Assembly: GCA_014859805.1 (NCBI GenBank)
Contig: JACUTN010000008.1
Location: 1-17,531, forward strand
DNA from: Candidatus Bathyarchaeota archaeon
GTDB lineage: Archaea; Thermoproteota; Bathyarchaeia; Bathyarchaeales; Bathycorpusculaceae
Direction of reading: 5' to 3'
Length of the DNA stretch: 17,531 bases
Below the pieces are notes generated by a model. The model made no database searches. It had not been told where the DNA came from and saw nothing but the letters and a program-made list of their open reading frames with translations. The position numbers and the translations under genes were made by a program. Shown piece after piece: positions 1 to 6,331 of the stretch (positions within the stretch are counted from its first letter, which is position 1; every line of letters begins with the position of its first letter).

Positions 1-47
1 TTTTCTGCGCGTGTAGCTCTGTCAGAAACTGAGTAATATTATTCGAA

Positions 48-67
48 CTCCGGTAGTATAGTCCGGT
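48..67 (+). other. tRNA-Glu 5'-end-like fragment
   Basis: The 20 bases ACTCCGG.. to ..GTCCGG follow the 5' part of archaeal tRNA-Glu: an acceptor strand CTCCGG, then TA, then GTATAG and TCCGG of the D-arm. After this the match stops: there is no anticodon arm, T-arm or pairing 3' acceptor strand nearby, so it is not a working tRNA. It may be a relic of a partial tRNA copy left by an integration event, or chance. The comparison is from memory of tRNA-Glu consensus sequences. Confidence 0.25.
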
Positions 68-69
68 TG

Positions 70-102
70 GAACAGTCTACGGTGGAGATTTCCCTCGCAA
101 AA
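70..102. repeat. dispersed repeat, copy A
   Basis: This segment shares its core GGAGATTTC-C-C-CGCAAA and the preceding AACAG-C-ACG with a second segment at 3943-3975. The two copies lie almost 4 kb apart, both in gene-poor DNA, and align over about 32 bases with a few mismatches; the similarity fades into a T-rich run on the right. No protein explains it, since the two reading frames differ in most residues outside the core. It could be a member of a genome-wide small repeat family. Confidence 0.4.
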
Positions 103-199
103 TCCCATTTTCTCCGCAAATCCTATGCTCCTTTAGTTGCTTATCATGATCCATTTAGGAAATATGGATATCTTGAGAGGTTGACCAGAAACGTGGCAG

Positions 200-585
200 C
201 TAACAAGATGACAATAGGAGCTTTTCTTGAGTGCTGTTTGGTTTCAATATGAATTCAAGTGTATAATCGATTCTATTTCTTATGAGCTCTTCAAAACTTG
301 GCGATTCGACGTGAAACTTGGGAATAGGATAGACATCTAGGACACCAGATCCTGTGTAGGACGAACATCTACTACATAGCCTTGCTCTGAGTATTTCTAC
401 TTAGGCTGCTTTGCCGTGAGGTCTTCCCAAGGATCAACAAGAAGAACTCTCGAATCGCTTTGAAAAGCCTCTATGCTACTTGCAGGAATGAATCCAGAGA
501 ACCCAGTAACGCCTAATACCTCAACTCCATGCGTCCTTAAATTGCTTAAGAGATTATGAGTTGTACGGCGAATGGAAAAGAAAAT
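200..585 (-). pseudogene. frameshifted, truncated gene remnant (unrecognised)
   Basis: On the reverse strand 585-397 reads as an open frame with clear protein character (for example GVEVLGVTGFSGFIPASS followed by RVLLVDPWEDL), ending at a TAG at 397-399. A second frame, 400 down to 200, continues with equally protein-like sequence (LCSRCSS, then DVYPIPKFHVESPSFEEL) and ends at TAG 200-202. No ATG, GTG or TTG opens the first part, and the change of frame lies between about 405 and 345. This is best read as the C-terminal 120 or so residues of a decayed gene. In the first frame the residues after the TAG (YSEQGYVVDVRP) also look coding, up to a second TAG at 337-339, so the exact break is uncertain. 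I do not recognise the family. Confidence 0.45.
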
Positions 586-629
586 TTACACTACCGCAGA
601 CGATTTAAAGCATTGACACAGCTTCTAAT

Positions 630-1289
630 TCAAAGGATGAGAATTAGGCCATACGGAAAGAACGTAAGGACCACACTTAATAGAACAGCTATAAAAATCG
701 TAAATAGCGTCTCTGGAATTCTAGACGGGCACTTTACCGGGAACAAGAACGGAACTTTCCGCTTATATTGACGATATTCCTCTCCGATCTTTTTTGAAAG
801 GCACCATTCTTCATACCTTGCTATTGCTATGTAACCGAGAATCTGTATCAGCCACAGGCCTAAGATTTGAAACGAATTACTGTTCGAATTAGTGAGGACC
901 ATCACGGTTAATCCAATGGTGATTGTAATTATGCCAAAAAACTGGGGGTGCCTGACCACGGAGTACATGCCTGTTTTGATGAGTACCACGCCTTTATGTC
1001 GGTTCCAGAGCAACTGTGTTGCGGCAAGTGAAAGCACCGCGACCCCAATCAAAGCGATTGCCCGGCCAACCCAAAACGCCTTTGCAAAAAGCATCACATG
1101 AATATTAAACTCTAGTGCTTCTAGCGGAACCTGTCCACTTAAGTAATAGAACAAATAAGGCAACAAGGGAATGGACATTATGCTAATAAATATTCCAGCA
1201 TTGAGTATGGTCTGGGTACCGAATAAGAGAGCAGTAAATATGGCTTCAAGCAAATGCCTTACTCTTTCGCCGGTCTTTAAATTTCCCAT
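630..1289 (-). CDS. ICMT/PEMT-family membrane methyltransferase
   Basis: This 219-residue protein belongs to the isoprenylcysteine carboxyl methyltransferase / phospholipid N-methyltransferase superfamily of membrane-embedded SAM-dependent enzymes. Hydrophobic segments lie near residues 14-40, 66-92, 117-134, 142-157 and 196-217. The family signature is clear: GMYSVVRHPQFFG at 107-119, where Arg-His-Pro forms part of the SAM site, and after the next membrane pair RYEE at 158-161 followed by GEEYRQYKRKVPFLFP. The length is normal for prokaryotic members. The substrate cannot be read from sequence; archaeal members may act on lipids or small molecules rather than prenylated proteins. It stands alone on the reverse strand, about 260 bases downstream of the surface-protein gene, so shared transcription is possible but unproven. 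The ATG at 1287-1289 is the only good start. Confidence 0.8.
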   Translation of the reverse strand: MGNLKTGERVRHLLEAIFTALLFGTQTILNAGIFISIMSIPLLPYLFYYLSGQVPLEALEFNIHVMLFAKAFWVGRAIALIGVAVLSLAATQLLWNRHKGVVLIKTGMYSVVRHPQFFGIITITIGLTVMVLTNSNSNSFQILGLWLIQILGYIAIARYEEWCLSKKIGEEYRQYKRKVPFLFPVKCPSRIPETLFTIFIAVLLSVVLTFFPYGLILIL

Positions 1290-1532
1290 GTTATCCCAAA
1301 GATGATAATCGTTACGTGCTTATAATTCTACATTTTGGAACATTCATGGCCTGTCCCCCACCAGAATTAATCGAGCGTGAACCTCAAATCAGTAAAGCCT
1401 CACTTATGGAGAAGCCATCAGATGTGAAGTTCAGCTTAGGCTCATACTGCCAGAAGACTTGACACCTCCACTTGGTTTGTCTAAACTTCCGCTGAAAACT
1501 CAGGCACAGCGCACAAGATTCGAATACTATTT

Positions 1533-1541
1533 TAAAAAAAG
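1533..1541 (-). terminator. T-tract terminator of the surface-protein gene
   Basis: Six bases after the stop codon of the 1550-2878 reverse-strand gene the coding strand has a run of seven T, followed by AAAATAG. Archaeal RNA polymerase ends transcription at such T-tracts without needing a hairpin, and none is seen here. Confidence 0.45.
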
Positions 1542-1546
1542 GGAAG

Positions 1547-2878
1547 CTAGTGAATGTTGACAATGTTTATAGTCTTTTTCCGTATTTTCACGATGGCGAC
1601 CGCAACAGCGATGAGTGCAGTGGCGCCTATCAGGATCAACAGCAAACTAGTCGGCAGCCAAGCCGTAACACTTTCAACGCCGATGGATGGGTCATGCTCC
1701 AATGTACTGCTACCGAAGTACGGATAACCTATGAACAAGCGTAGGTGGTTTCCAGCGGGAATGTAAGCGGCTGTAACGTTGATCGGGTCAACATCACCTG
1801 TGGTTCCGTTGATGACTACTGCTTTGTCAACAAAATCAAAGAATCCTGCCAATGTCTGGCTTCCTTTTGCAAAGCGTAGTCTAACACGCTCACGTATTCG
1901 GTCTCTAAGCTGTATAGGCGTCTCATCAGCCCCCATTGCTGTCTTATTTTCTTGTACTCGAACTCTCTGTCCTTCCACAATTATGTCGGAAGCTTTGGAG
2001 TTTGCCTCTATCAAGTTAGACGTGGAGTTAGCATCTTGCTCAGCAATTGTCATGTCAGCAACTTCTATTGATGCAAGGTCAACCCACAAGGCCAAGCCAG
2101 CACGCACTTTAGGAACAACTATGTCAAAATCTTCCTCCAAATCGCTGAAGAACTCTGTCAATTTATCAATGTTCCATTGCCAGTTCTTCACTATTAAGTC
2201 CATCTTCAATTCTCCAGCATGCACCGTATAATTGTACAAGCCACGAACGTTTTCTGTAGCGTCAGTCGCATAAAACCTACAACGGATTATTATGTTGTTT
2301 TCAGCGAAATTGAACATTGGAGAATACGTTTTGACCATTGTGAAGTTGAATGATATGTAGGAAACTCCGTCTTCTCTGGTGACGTTGGTTGGTCCCGCCA
2401 AATTCCATTGGCACGCACTGAACGGCAGATGAGCTGGATGAAAACCAGTTTCCCACGCTAACATATAGTTGTGAATCTTCTCTCTTATCCTAGTCCTATA
2501 TGGCCCCGCCGCAGCATATTTAGCCTCTAACCGCTCCTGCACATTCAATGGATTCGCTTCAAACCTTCGCAAGTAGTAAGGATAGTCAATCGTCAAATAT
2601 TCTATTAAGCCCTTATACTTAACCACGTAAATGTTGCTGGTGTCGTTTGAGTACCACCAGAGGAACATAGGCTTCTTTCCTCCAGCAGGAAACAATATTG
2701 TTATAAAATCTGTTTGAATTCTCCACCACCTACAGTCTTCAGTAAGCCCTGAGCTGATATTCAGAATCTCTTCATTACCAGCGGCTCCTACGTTACTTAT
2801 CAGAAACATTGGCAACGCCATAGACACTAAAAGAAACGTCAAAGACATACCTATTAGCGATTTTTTCGCGTTCTTCAT
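1547..2878 (-). CDS. secreted, C-terminally anchored surface protein
   Basis: The 443-residue product has a lysine-rich N terminus, a hydrophobic core at about residues 8-31 and a small-residue site near NVGAAG, which together form a Sec signal peptide. A membrane helix at about 411-430 is followed by KIRKK and a short cytoplasmic tail. The mature part is rich in Trp, Tyr and Asn and holds nine N-X-S/T sequons (NISS, NDTS, NVTR, NFTM, NYTV, NSTS, NKTA, NGTT, NVTA), so it is probably N-glycosylated outside the cell. I recognise no domain; a helical, charged stretch with several Arg (RDRIRERVRLRF) lies near residue 330. A GGTGA Shine-Dalgarno site five to seven bases before the ATG and a TATA-like TTCTTAATA about 40 bases upstream support this start. 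It lies downstream of, and in the same direction as, the membrane-bound regulator gene. Confidence 0.75.
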   Translation of the reverse strand: MKNAKKSLIGMSLTFLLVSMALPMFLISNVGAAGNEEILNISSGLTEDCRWWRIQTDFITILFPAGGKKPMFLWWYSNDTSNIYVVKYKGLIEYLTIDYPYYLRRFEANPLNVQERLEAKYAAAGPYRTRIREKIHNYMLAWETGFHPAHLPFSACQWNLAGPTNVTREDGVSYISFNFTMVKTYSPMFNFAENNIIIRCRFYATDATENVRGLYNYTVHAGELKMDLIVKNWQWNIDKLTEFFSDLEEDFDIVVPKVRAGLALWVDLASIEVADMTIAEQDANSTSNLIEANSKASDIIVEGQRVRVQENKTAMGADETPIQLRDRIRERVRLRFAKGSQTLAGFFDFVDKAVVINGTTGDVDPINVTAAYIPAGNHLRLFIGYPYFGSSTLEHDPSIGVESVTAWLPTSLLLILIGATALIAVAVAIVKIRKKTINIVNIH

Positions 2879-2884
2879 GGTTTT

Positions 2885-2922
2885 TCACCAGAAATAACTG
2901 TGTAAAACGGTCTATTAAGAAA
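2885..2922 (-). promoter_or_regulatory. promoter and RBS of the surface-protein gene
   Basis: On the reverse strand CTTAATAGA at about 2912-2922 resembles a TATA box, and GGTGA at 2885-2889 is a good ribosome binding site seven bases before the ATG at 2878. This gene can therefore be transcribed independently of the upstream regulator gene, whose stop lies at 2979. Confidence 0.4.
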
Positions 2923-2956
2923 ATCGTTTCGAAAAAACCCGAATATCGCTTGTTAA

Positions 2957-2972
2957 GAGTTCTAGAAAACTC
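2957..2972. repeat. small inverted repeat after the regulator gene
   Basis: GAGTT-CTAGAA-AACTC is a five-base-pair hairpin with a six-base loop, starting six bases beyond the stop codon of the regulator gene. It could help end transcription or mark an operator in front of the surface-protein gene; it is too short to decide. Confidence 0.25.
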
Positions 2973-2978
2973 GAACTT

Positions 2979-3803
2979 TTATGCGAAACGTCCCAGAATG
3001 AACAGCAAAGCTATGTTCAGATACATGGCCGTCAAGCTTACGACTAGAGCTTTGTCTAGTCTTATGCCCTTCCCATAGCAGAAGGCAGCAGAGATGAGCA
3101 GTATACTCCAGATCTGCAAAACTAGAAGAAACCCTTGCGTAATCATGTTGAAAGTGGCCAAGCTGAGATTTGGGAAGAGTGTCGGTAACGCCAAATGAAC
3201 GTATGGAAAAATTGTCAGAGGGATTAATGCGATGCCTGTGCAAGTGAAGAGTTGGATGTCATTTCCTACCCGTCTGTAAAACAGATAAGTGAAGAATTCT
3301 GCGAAAAGGAATAACCCTATCCAGTTGAAAATGTGTAATGTCACTATACTTGAGAAACTATATGTTGAGTATGGAAAATAGAAGAACAGAGCTGAGTCCA
3401 GTTGTGCACGTGCTGCACCTAAAGCTCCAACGAACACGATGACTATTGAAACTGGCAAAAATCTCAATGGTTTGGCTGTTTTGGCGAAGACAGGCGAGAG
3501 GAAAAGCCATTTTGCTAGGCGATGGCTGAAGGCTCCGCTTATTTCCAGCGTTGGCGGAATATTTCCTTCCTTTAGAGTTCTGTATAACATTTTTCCACGG
3601 TCGTTAAGCCTGTACTTGCGTTGTTTGTCTTGTGTGAGGAAGTCAGAAAGCATGTCTAAGTGATAGTAGACTGTGCCAACACCTAGATCTAGTTTTTCAC
3701 GAAGTTCTTTAAATCCAATTTTCTCTTGAGTACCGAGAATCTCAACTATTTTTCTTCGCGTTTCATCTCTTAATAGTGTATAGTAGCGCGATAGGTCCTT
3801 CAT
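2979..3803 (-). CDS. membrane-tethered ArsR-like winged-helix regulator
   Basis: The N-terminal 85 residues form a winged helix-turn-helix of the archaeal ArsR type: LLRDETRRKIVEIL (helix 1), IGFKELREKLDLGVGTVYYHL (residues 29-49, the recognition helices) and a wing ending in RKYRLNDRGKML. From residue 114 on there are five hydrophobic segments (about 114-132, 152-176, 184-210, 217-243, 250-271), so the DNA-binding domain is held at the membrane. This HTH plus multi-pass architecture recurs in Thermoproteota and presumably couples an envelope signal to transcription, but no ligand is known to me. A Shine-Dalgarno GGAGG at 3814-3818 precedes the ATG at 3803. The gene directly downstream encodes a surface protein, a plausible target. 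Confidence 0.8.
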   Translation of the reverse strand: MKDLSRYYTLLRDETRRKIVEILGTQEKIGFKELREKLDLGVGTVYYHLDMLSDFLTQDKQRKYRLNDRGKMLYRTLKEGNIPPTLEISGAFSHRLAKWLFLSPVFAKTAKPLRFLPVSIVIVFVGALGAARAQLDSALFFYFPYSTYSFSSIVTLHIFNWIGLFLFAEFFTYLFYRRVGNDIQLFTCTGIALIPLTIFPYVHLALPTLFPNLSLATFNMITQGFLLVLQIWSILLISAAFCYGKGIRLDKALVVSLTAMYLNIALLFILGRFA

Positions 3804-3813
3804 AACAGCTCTT

Positions 3814-3818
3814 CCTCC
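3814..3818 (-). promoter_or_regulatory. Shine-Dalgarno site of the membrane regulator gene
   Basis: The reverse strand reads GGAGG ten bases before the ATG at 3803, followed by AAGAGCTGTT. It is one of the stronger ribosome binding sites in the window and fixes this start codon. Confidence 0.5.
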
Positions 3819-3924
3819 AAATTTTCAGAATCGTATCTTAAACGAGTATCTATGCATTTGGATTGTTGATAAATATTTGCTAGGGTGCGCACGGCTTTGA
3901 AAAGTGCGGAAGGTTCGTTAAAAG

Positions 3925-3973
3925 TGCGGGGGCTGAGATTTGAAACAGCAACGACATGGAGATTTCTCCCGCA
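3925..3973 (-). other. tRNA-like hairpin, probable tRNA relic
   Basis: Read on the reverse strand this 49-base segment opens with TGCGGG and closes with CCCGCA, which pair over six bases like an acceptor stem. In front of the closing strand lies GTTTCAAATC followed by CAGCC, which resembles a T-arm with TTCAAAT loop. The D-arm and anticodon arm are missing and the T-stem has mismatches, so it cannot be a normal tRNA. It overlaps copy B of the dispersed repeat. Confidence 0.25.
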
Positions 3974-3975
3974 AA
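3943..3975. repeat. dispersed repeat, copy B
   Basis: Second copy of the short repeat at 70-102. Shared parts are AACAG-C-ACG and GGAGATTTC-C-CGCAAA, followed in both by a T-rich run. It lies in the 424-base gene-poor stretch between the regulator gene and the small gene at 4228. The rest of that stretch from 3804 to 4030 shows only the regulator's 5' region and a duplicated AAAAGTGCGG about 20 bases apart (near 3900 and 3920); I see no gene in it. Confidence 0.4.
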
Positions 3976-4030
3976 CCTTCGTTTTTTGTGGTACATGTTG
4001 GTTTCACACTCCCATGAAATCACGAAAATT

Positions 4031-4135
4031 TCATAGAGCTTTTTGACGTTTTCGTCTGCAGATTATGACTGCTAGCAGTGTTGCTATCATGAATAGTGGC
4101 AGAATAAAGAATGATGGAAATTCTGGAATAACCGA
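4031..4135 (-). pseudogene. 3' remnant of a PEF-type anchored surface protein
   Basis: Read on the reverse strand this frame gives SVIPEFPSFFILPLFMIATL followed by LAVIICRRKRQKAL and a stop. That is the typical C-terminal sorting or anchoring tail of archaeal secreted proteins: a PEF motif, one hydrophobic helix, then a basic tail. Upstream the frame is open for only about 28 more codons, to a TGA near 4217, without a start codon or any signal peptide. The body of the protein is therefore gone and only the anchor is left. The intact gene at 4228-4383 abuts this remnant, so the original gene was probably cut by a rearrangement here. Confidence 0.6.
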
Positions 4136-4227
4136 GAAACAAGCGGATATTCTAACCCTAGAAAAATTAAGCAATTGCTTAAACCGTCTTAAACAAAAAA
4201 GGGAAAGTCAAGAGTCGGCTTGTCCAC

Positions 4228-4383
4228 TCACTCGCCCTTCTCAAACAGCAAATAATGGTTAATCCAGATGTCACGACCAGTCACTTGATATGTATGAAGT
4301 CGCCAACCATTCTTTTGCCATTCCTCAATTGTTTTGCCGACATTCTTGTGGTGCTTAACTTCCACGCATTCATATTCTTTCAA
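4228..4383 (-). CDS. small DUF4177-like protein (TTG start)
   Basis: This 51-residue reading frame starts with TTG at 4381-4383, preceded at a proper distance by AGGTGAGGTAAG, a good Shine-Dalgarno match, which decides the start. The product begins KEYECVEVKHHKN, continues TIEEWQKNGWRLHTYQV and ends NHYLLFEKGE. The pattern of an N-terminal beta strand, an amphipathic helix, a GW-x-L turn and a C-terminal beta strand resembles the DUF4177 family of small bacterial and archaeal proteins, whose function is unknown. It has no ATG, so ATG-based gene finding misses it. No partner gene is obvious; it lies alone between a surface-protein remnant and the promoter of the amidohydrolase gene. Family assignment is by pattern, from memory. 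Confidence 0.6.
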   Translation of the reverse strand: MKEYECVEVKHHKNVGKTIEEWQKNGWRLHTYQVTGRDIWINHYLLFEKGE

Positions 4384-4593
4384 CTTACCTCACCTTTGTA
4401 GCACTTTAGAATAAGCCATACCATAAGAAGTTAATGATCAAAAGCGAAGACTGAACGGTTTTAGCTCTTGGTGAAGACAAAGCGAAACCTAAAAGTTTTC
4501 TTCCTTGGCGCGCGCTTAGGAATACTACAAAATCTATCAACCGATTTTTTATAGAGAACCACATTAACCGAAAACTCGAAACATCTGGAAAAA

Positions 4594-4606
4594 GGTTAAA
4601 ATATTC
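4594..4606 (+). promoter_or_regulatory. TATA-type promoter of the amidohydrolase gene
   Basis: GGTTAAAATATTC has the purine-flanked A/T core of an archaeal TATA box. Transcription would start about 26 bases downstream, near 4626, just ahead of the AAAGGATGA ribosome binding site. This favours the second ATG (4643) over the first (4634). The same GGTTAAAATA occurs before bshC. Between 4384 and 4593 I see nothing else. Confidence 0.45.
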
Positions 4607-4642
4607 ACTCTAGGATGGTAGTATCACAAAAGGATGAATTCT

Positions 4643-5596
4643 ATGACATTTCATGGACTGAAGGTATTTGACTTCCACGCACATTTCCCAACTGAAAAAT
4701 GGGCAAACTGGGTGGTCTCATTTCAGCGAAGACTGGCGGAGAAGTACGGAGAGAAAAACGTCAAGATACTTATGGAGCAGTCGAGGCGCGATAGGGAAGA
4801 GATGAGAAAAAATTGGGGCTTCGAGCCTCCTGAATCCGAGACACAATCAGATGAAGAACAAGCCAACAGATGGGCTGCTGACCTTGACATGAAAGGTGTA
4901 GAAAGAGTAAATTTTGTCACGGGAGGCGGAAACGACAACCTAGCCAAGATAGTGAGAACGCATCCCGAAAGATTTTCAGGGTTTGCCCACCACAGCATTT
5001 TATCGGAAAATGCAGCCATGGAACTCGAGCGAGCCGTTAAGAAGCTGGGGTTAAAAGGCTACAAAGTCATAGCCTCCTCGCAGACCATTCCCATCGACGA
5101 CAAGTCCGCTTACCCAGTCTGGGACACGGCTGAGAAATTAGAAGTTCCAGTGATCATTCATTTCGGTGTCCTCGGCGGAGGCGGCGGCATGGCATTGAAC
5201 CTGAGAAACATGAACCCCCTTACCCTTTGGGAAGTCGCAAAGACGTTCCCAAGACTTGCCTTCGTCATACCCCACTTCGGCGCCGGCTACCTCAGAGAAC
5301 TTCTCCAACTGTGCTGGTCATGCCCCAACGTGTACATAGACACCTCAGGGTCAAACCGATGGATGCGTTGGATGCCCTTCGAAATCAACCTCAAAGGACT
5401 TTTCAGAAAAGCTATCGAGACCGTTGGACCAGACCGCCTGATCTTCGGAAGCGACTCAAGCTACTTCCCCCGAGGTTTCAGTCTCCCATATCTAAGGGAG
5501 CAACTCAAAGCCTGTCGATCAATCGGGCTCGAAGAAGGAAGCATAGAGAAAATCTTCTACAAAAACGCTGCGAAACTACTGAAAATAGCTACATAA
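4643..5596 (+). CDS. amidohydrolase-2 family TIM-barrel metal enzyme
   Basis: The product (317 residues from the chosen start, 320 from the ATG at 4634) is a metal-dependent hydrolase or decarboxylase of the Amidohydro_2 family, which includes ACMSD and resorcylate decarboxylase relatives. Counting from 4634, the metal site is complete: FDFHAH (His15, His17), VIIHFG (His176), IPHFGAGY (His214) and FGSDSS (Asp274) near the C terminus. A charged helical insertion follows the first strand (about residues 30-80). The start at 4643 is preferred because GGATGA lies at ribosome-binding distance and the TATA box points to a transcript starting near 4626; from 4634 there is no room for a binding site. 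The substrate is unknown. It converges with the DinB gene and shares a promoter motif with the bsh operon, so a role in the same physiology is possible but unproven. Confidence 0.8.
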   Translation: MTFHGLKVFDFHAHFPTEKWANWVVSFQRRLAEKYGEKNVKILMEQSRRDREEMRKNWGFEPPESETQSDEEQANRWAADLDMKGVERVNFVTGGGNDNLAKIVRTHPERFSGFAHHSILSENAAMELERAVKKLGLKGYKVIASSQTIPIDDKSAYPVWDTAEKLEVPVIIHFGVLGGGGGMALNLRNMNPLTLWEVAKTFPRLAFVIPHFGAGYLRELLQLCWSCPNVYIDTSGSNRWMRWMPFEINLKGLFRKAIETVGPDRLIFGSDSSYFPRGFSLPYLREQLKACRSIGLEEGSIEKIFYKNAAKLLKIAT

Positions 5597-5618
5597 AAAA
5601 ACGAAGTGTTATGCAGCT

Positions 5619-6077
5619 CTAAGTTGGAAAGTGCTCGTCGGTCTGCCTCCGCCGCCTGATAGCGCCTCTGAGATACGCAATCTGCCCCTCATGATGATAG
5701 ATCTCGGACAAATAAATCAAAAGGCCATACTCACGCTTCCTTGTACCTCCCCAAAGGGGAATTTCAGCTTCAAGCTCCGCCGGATCCAACTCTTCCAGAC
5801 CTCTTAATACAGCGTTTTTCCCATTCTTTAGATCATCCATCAATTTCTCAAAAGAACAGGACCTTCCAACATAGTCTGCAGGCCAGCCTTCAGGCTTGAA
5901 CTCAGGATCTCCCTTCAAAATTCTAGGTATTCCCACGTTCCACTGTTGCGAGAGATGCGTAAGAATCCATCTTATGGAGTTAGCCTCTTCCATGGGTTGC
6001 CAATCTACCTCCTCCTTTGAGATGTTTTTCATCGCCTCGTCAAATCTTTCGAAGGCTATTTCGGCGAATCTTTTCAT
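5619..6077 (-). CDS. DinB-family protein, candidate thiol S-transferase
   Basis: This is a DinB/YfiT-like four-helix-bundle protein of about 152 residues. The pattern WQPMEEANSIRWILTHL, with a histidine (His41 from this start), and the C-terminal IYHHEGQIAYLRGA with adjacent histidines, fit the divalent metal site of the family; the usual first His of the HxxxH motif is Glu here. DinB members include bacillithiol, mycothiol and glutathione S-transferases that conjugate the thiol to electrophiles. It lies divergent from the bacillithiol operon, which makes a bacillithiol transferase (BstA-like) a good guess; the family is also broad and many members are uncharacterised. I chose the ATG at 6077 because a GTGAG ribosome binding site precedes it and the TATA box at 6121-6134 predicts transcription starting near 6100; in-frame ATGs at 6098 and 6107 are alternatives. 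Confidence 0.75.
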   Translation of the reverse strand: MKRFAEIAFERFDEAMKNISKEEVDWQPMEEANSIRWILTHLSQQWNVGIPRILKGDPEFKPEGWPADYVGRSCSFEKLMDDLKNGKNAVLRGLEELDPAELEAEIPLWGGTRKREYGLLIYLSEIYHHEGQIAYLRGAIRRRRQTDEHFPT

Positions 6078-6120
6078 TAAACTCACTTTCCCAGACATCC
6101 AAATCATCTCGACAGCTAAG

Positions 6121-6134
6121 TTCTTTATATTTTA
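6121..6134 (-). promoter_or_regulatory. TATA-type promoter of the DinB gene
   Basis: The reverse strand reads CTAAAATATAAAGAA here, a strong archaeal TATA box. It predicts a start of transcription near 6100, which places the in-frame ATG at 6107 outside the transcript and supports translation from 6098 or 6077. Confidence 0.5.
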
Positions 6135-6281
6135 GGTCTCTGAAGATAAAAACATTTTCAAGAGAAGATGCGCATGATCGTTCACGAGTCCGATTTAACA
6201 CAAGCACTCTCAACATGCAGATATCCGCTTCTAAAGAAAACAATTCTCAAACAAACATTGCAAAACATACGCTATAGGTAT

Positions 6282-6294
6282 AGGTTAAAATAAT
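6282..6294 (+). promoter_or_regulatory. TATA-type promoter of the bsh operon
   Basis: AGGTTAAAATAAT ahead of bshC fits a BRE plus TATA box. The expected start of transcription is near 6315, leaving a leader of under 20 bases before the GTG at 6332. The core is identical over ten bases to the box in front of the amidohydrolase gene. The divergent region 6078-6331 shows no other gene. Confidence 0.45.
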
Positions 6295-6331
6295 CTTAAT
6301 GGCTACTTGAACGAGTAGAACGTGACCCGCA

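Noticed and set aside
67..252. 61-residue forward ORF starting MEQSTVEIS
   Set aside because: It begins from GTTG context without a binding site, covers the dispersed repeat, and the reverse strand of its end reads as coding remnant; there is no sign of a protein family.
1300..1546. Reverse-strand open frame with CALC and WRCQVFWQYEP between the surface-protein and methyltransferase genes
   Set aside because: It has no start codon, begins within the T-tract terminator and matches nothing I know; it is not distinguishable from chance.
1779..2231. 150-residue forward ORF inside the surface-protein gene
   Set aside because: Antisense shadow: the reverse strand has a signal peptide, sequons and a membrane anchor over the whole frame.
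4065..4262. 65-residue forward ORF
   Set aside because: Its reverse strand encodes the clear PEF-type anchor remnant and the end of the 51-residue gene, so the forward frame is a shadow.
5227..5622. 131-residue forward ORF overlapping the amidohydrolase
   Set aside because: Out-of-frame shadow with Arg/Pro-rich content; the amidohydrolase frame has complete metal-binding motifs here.
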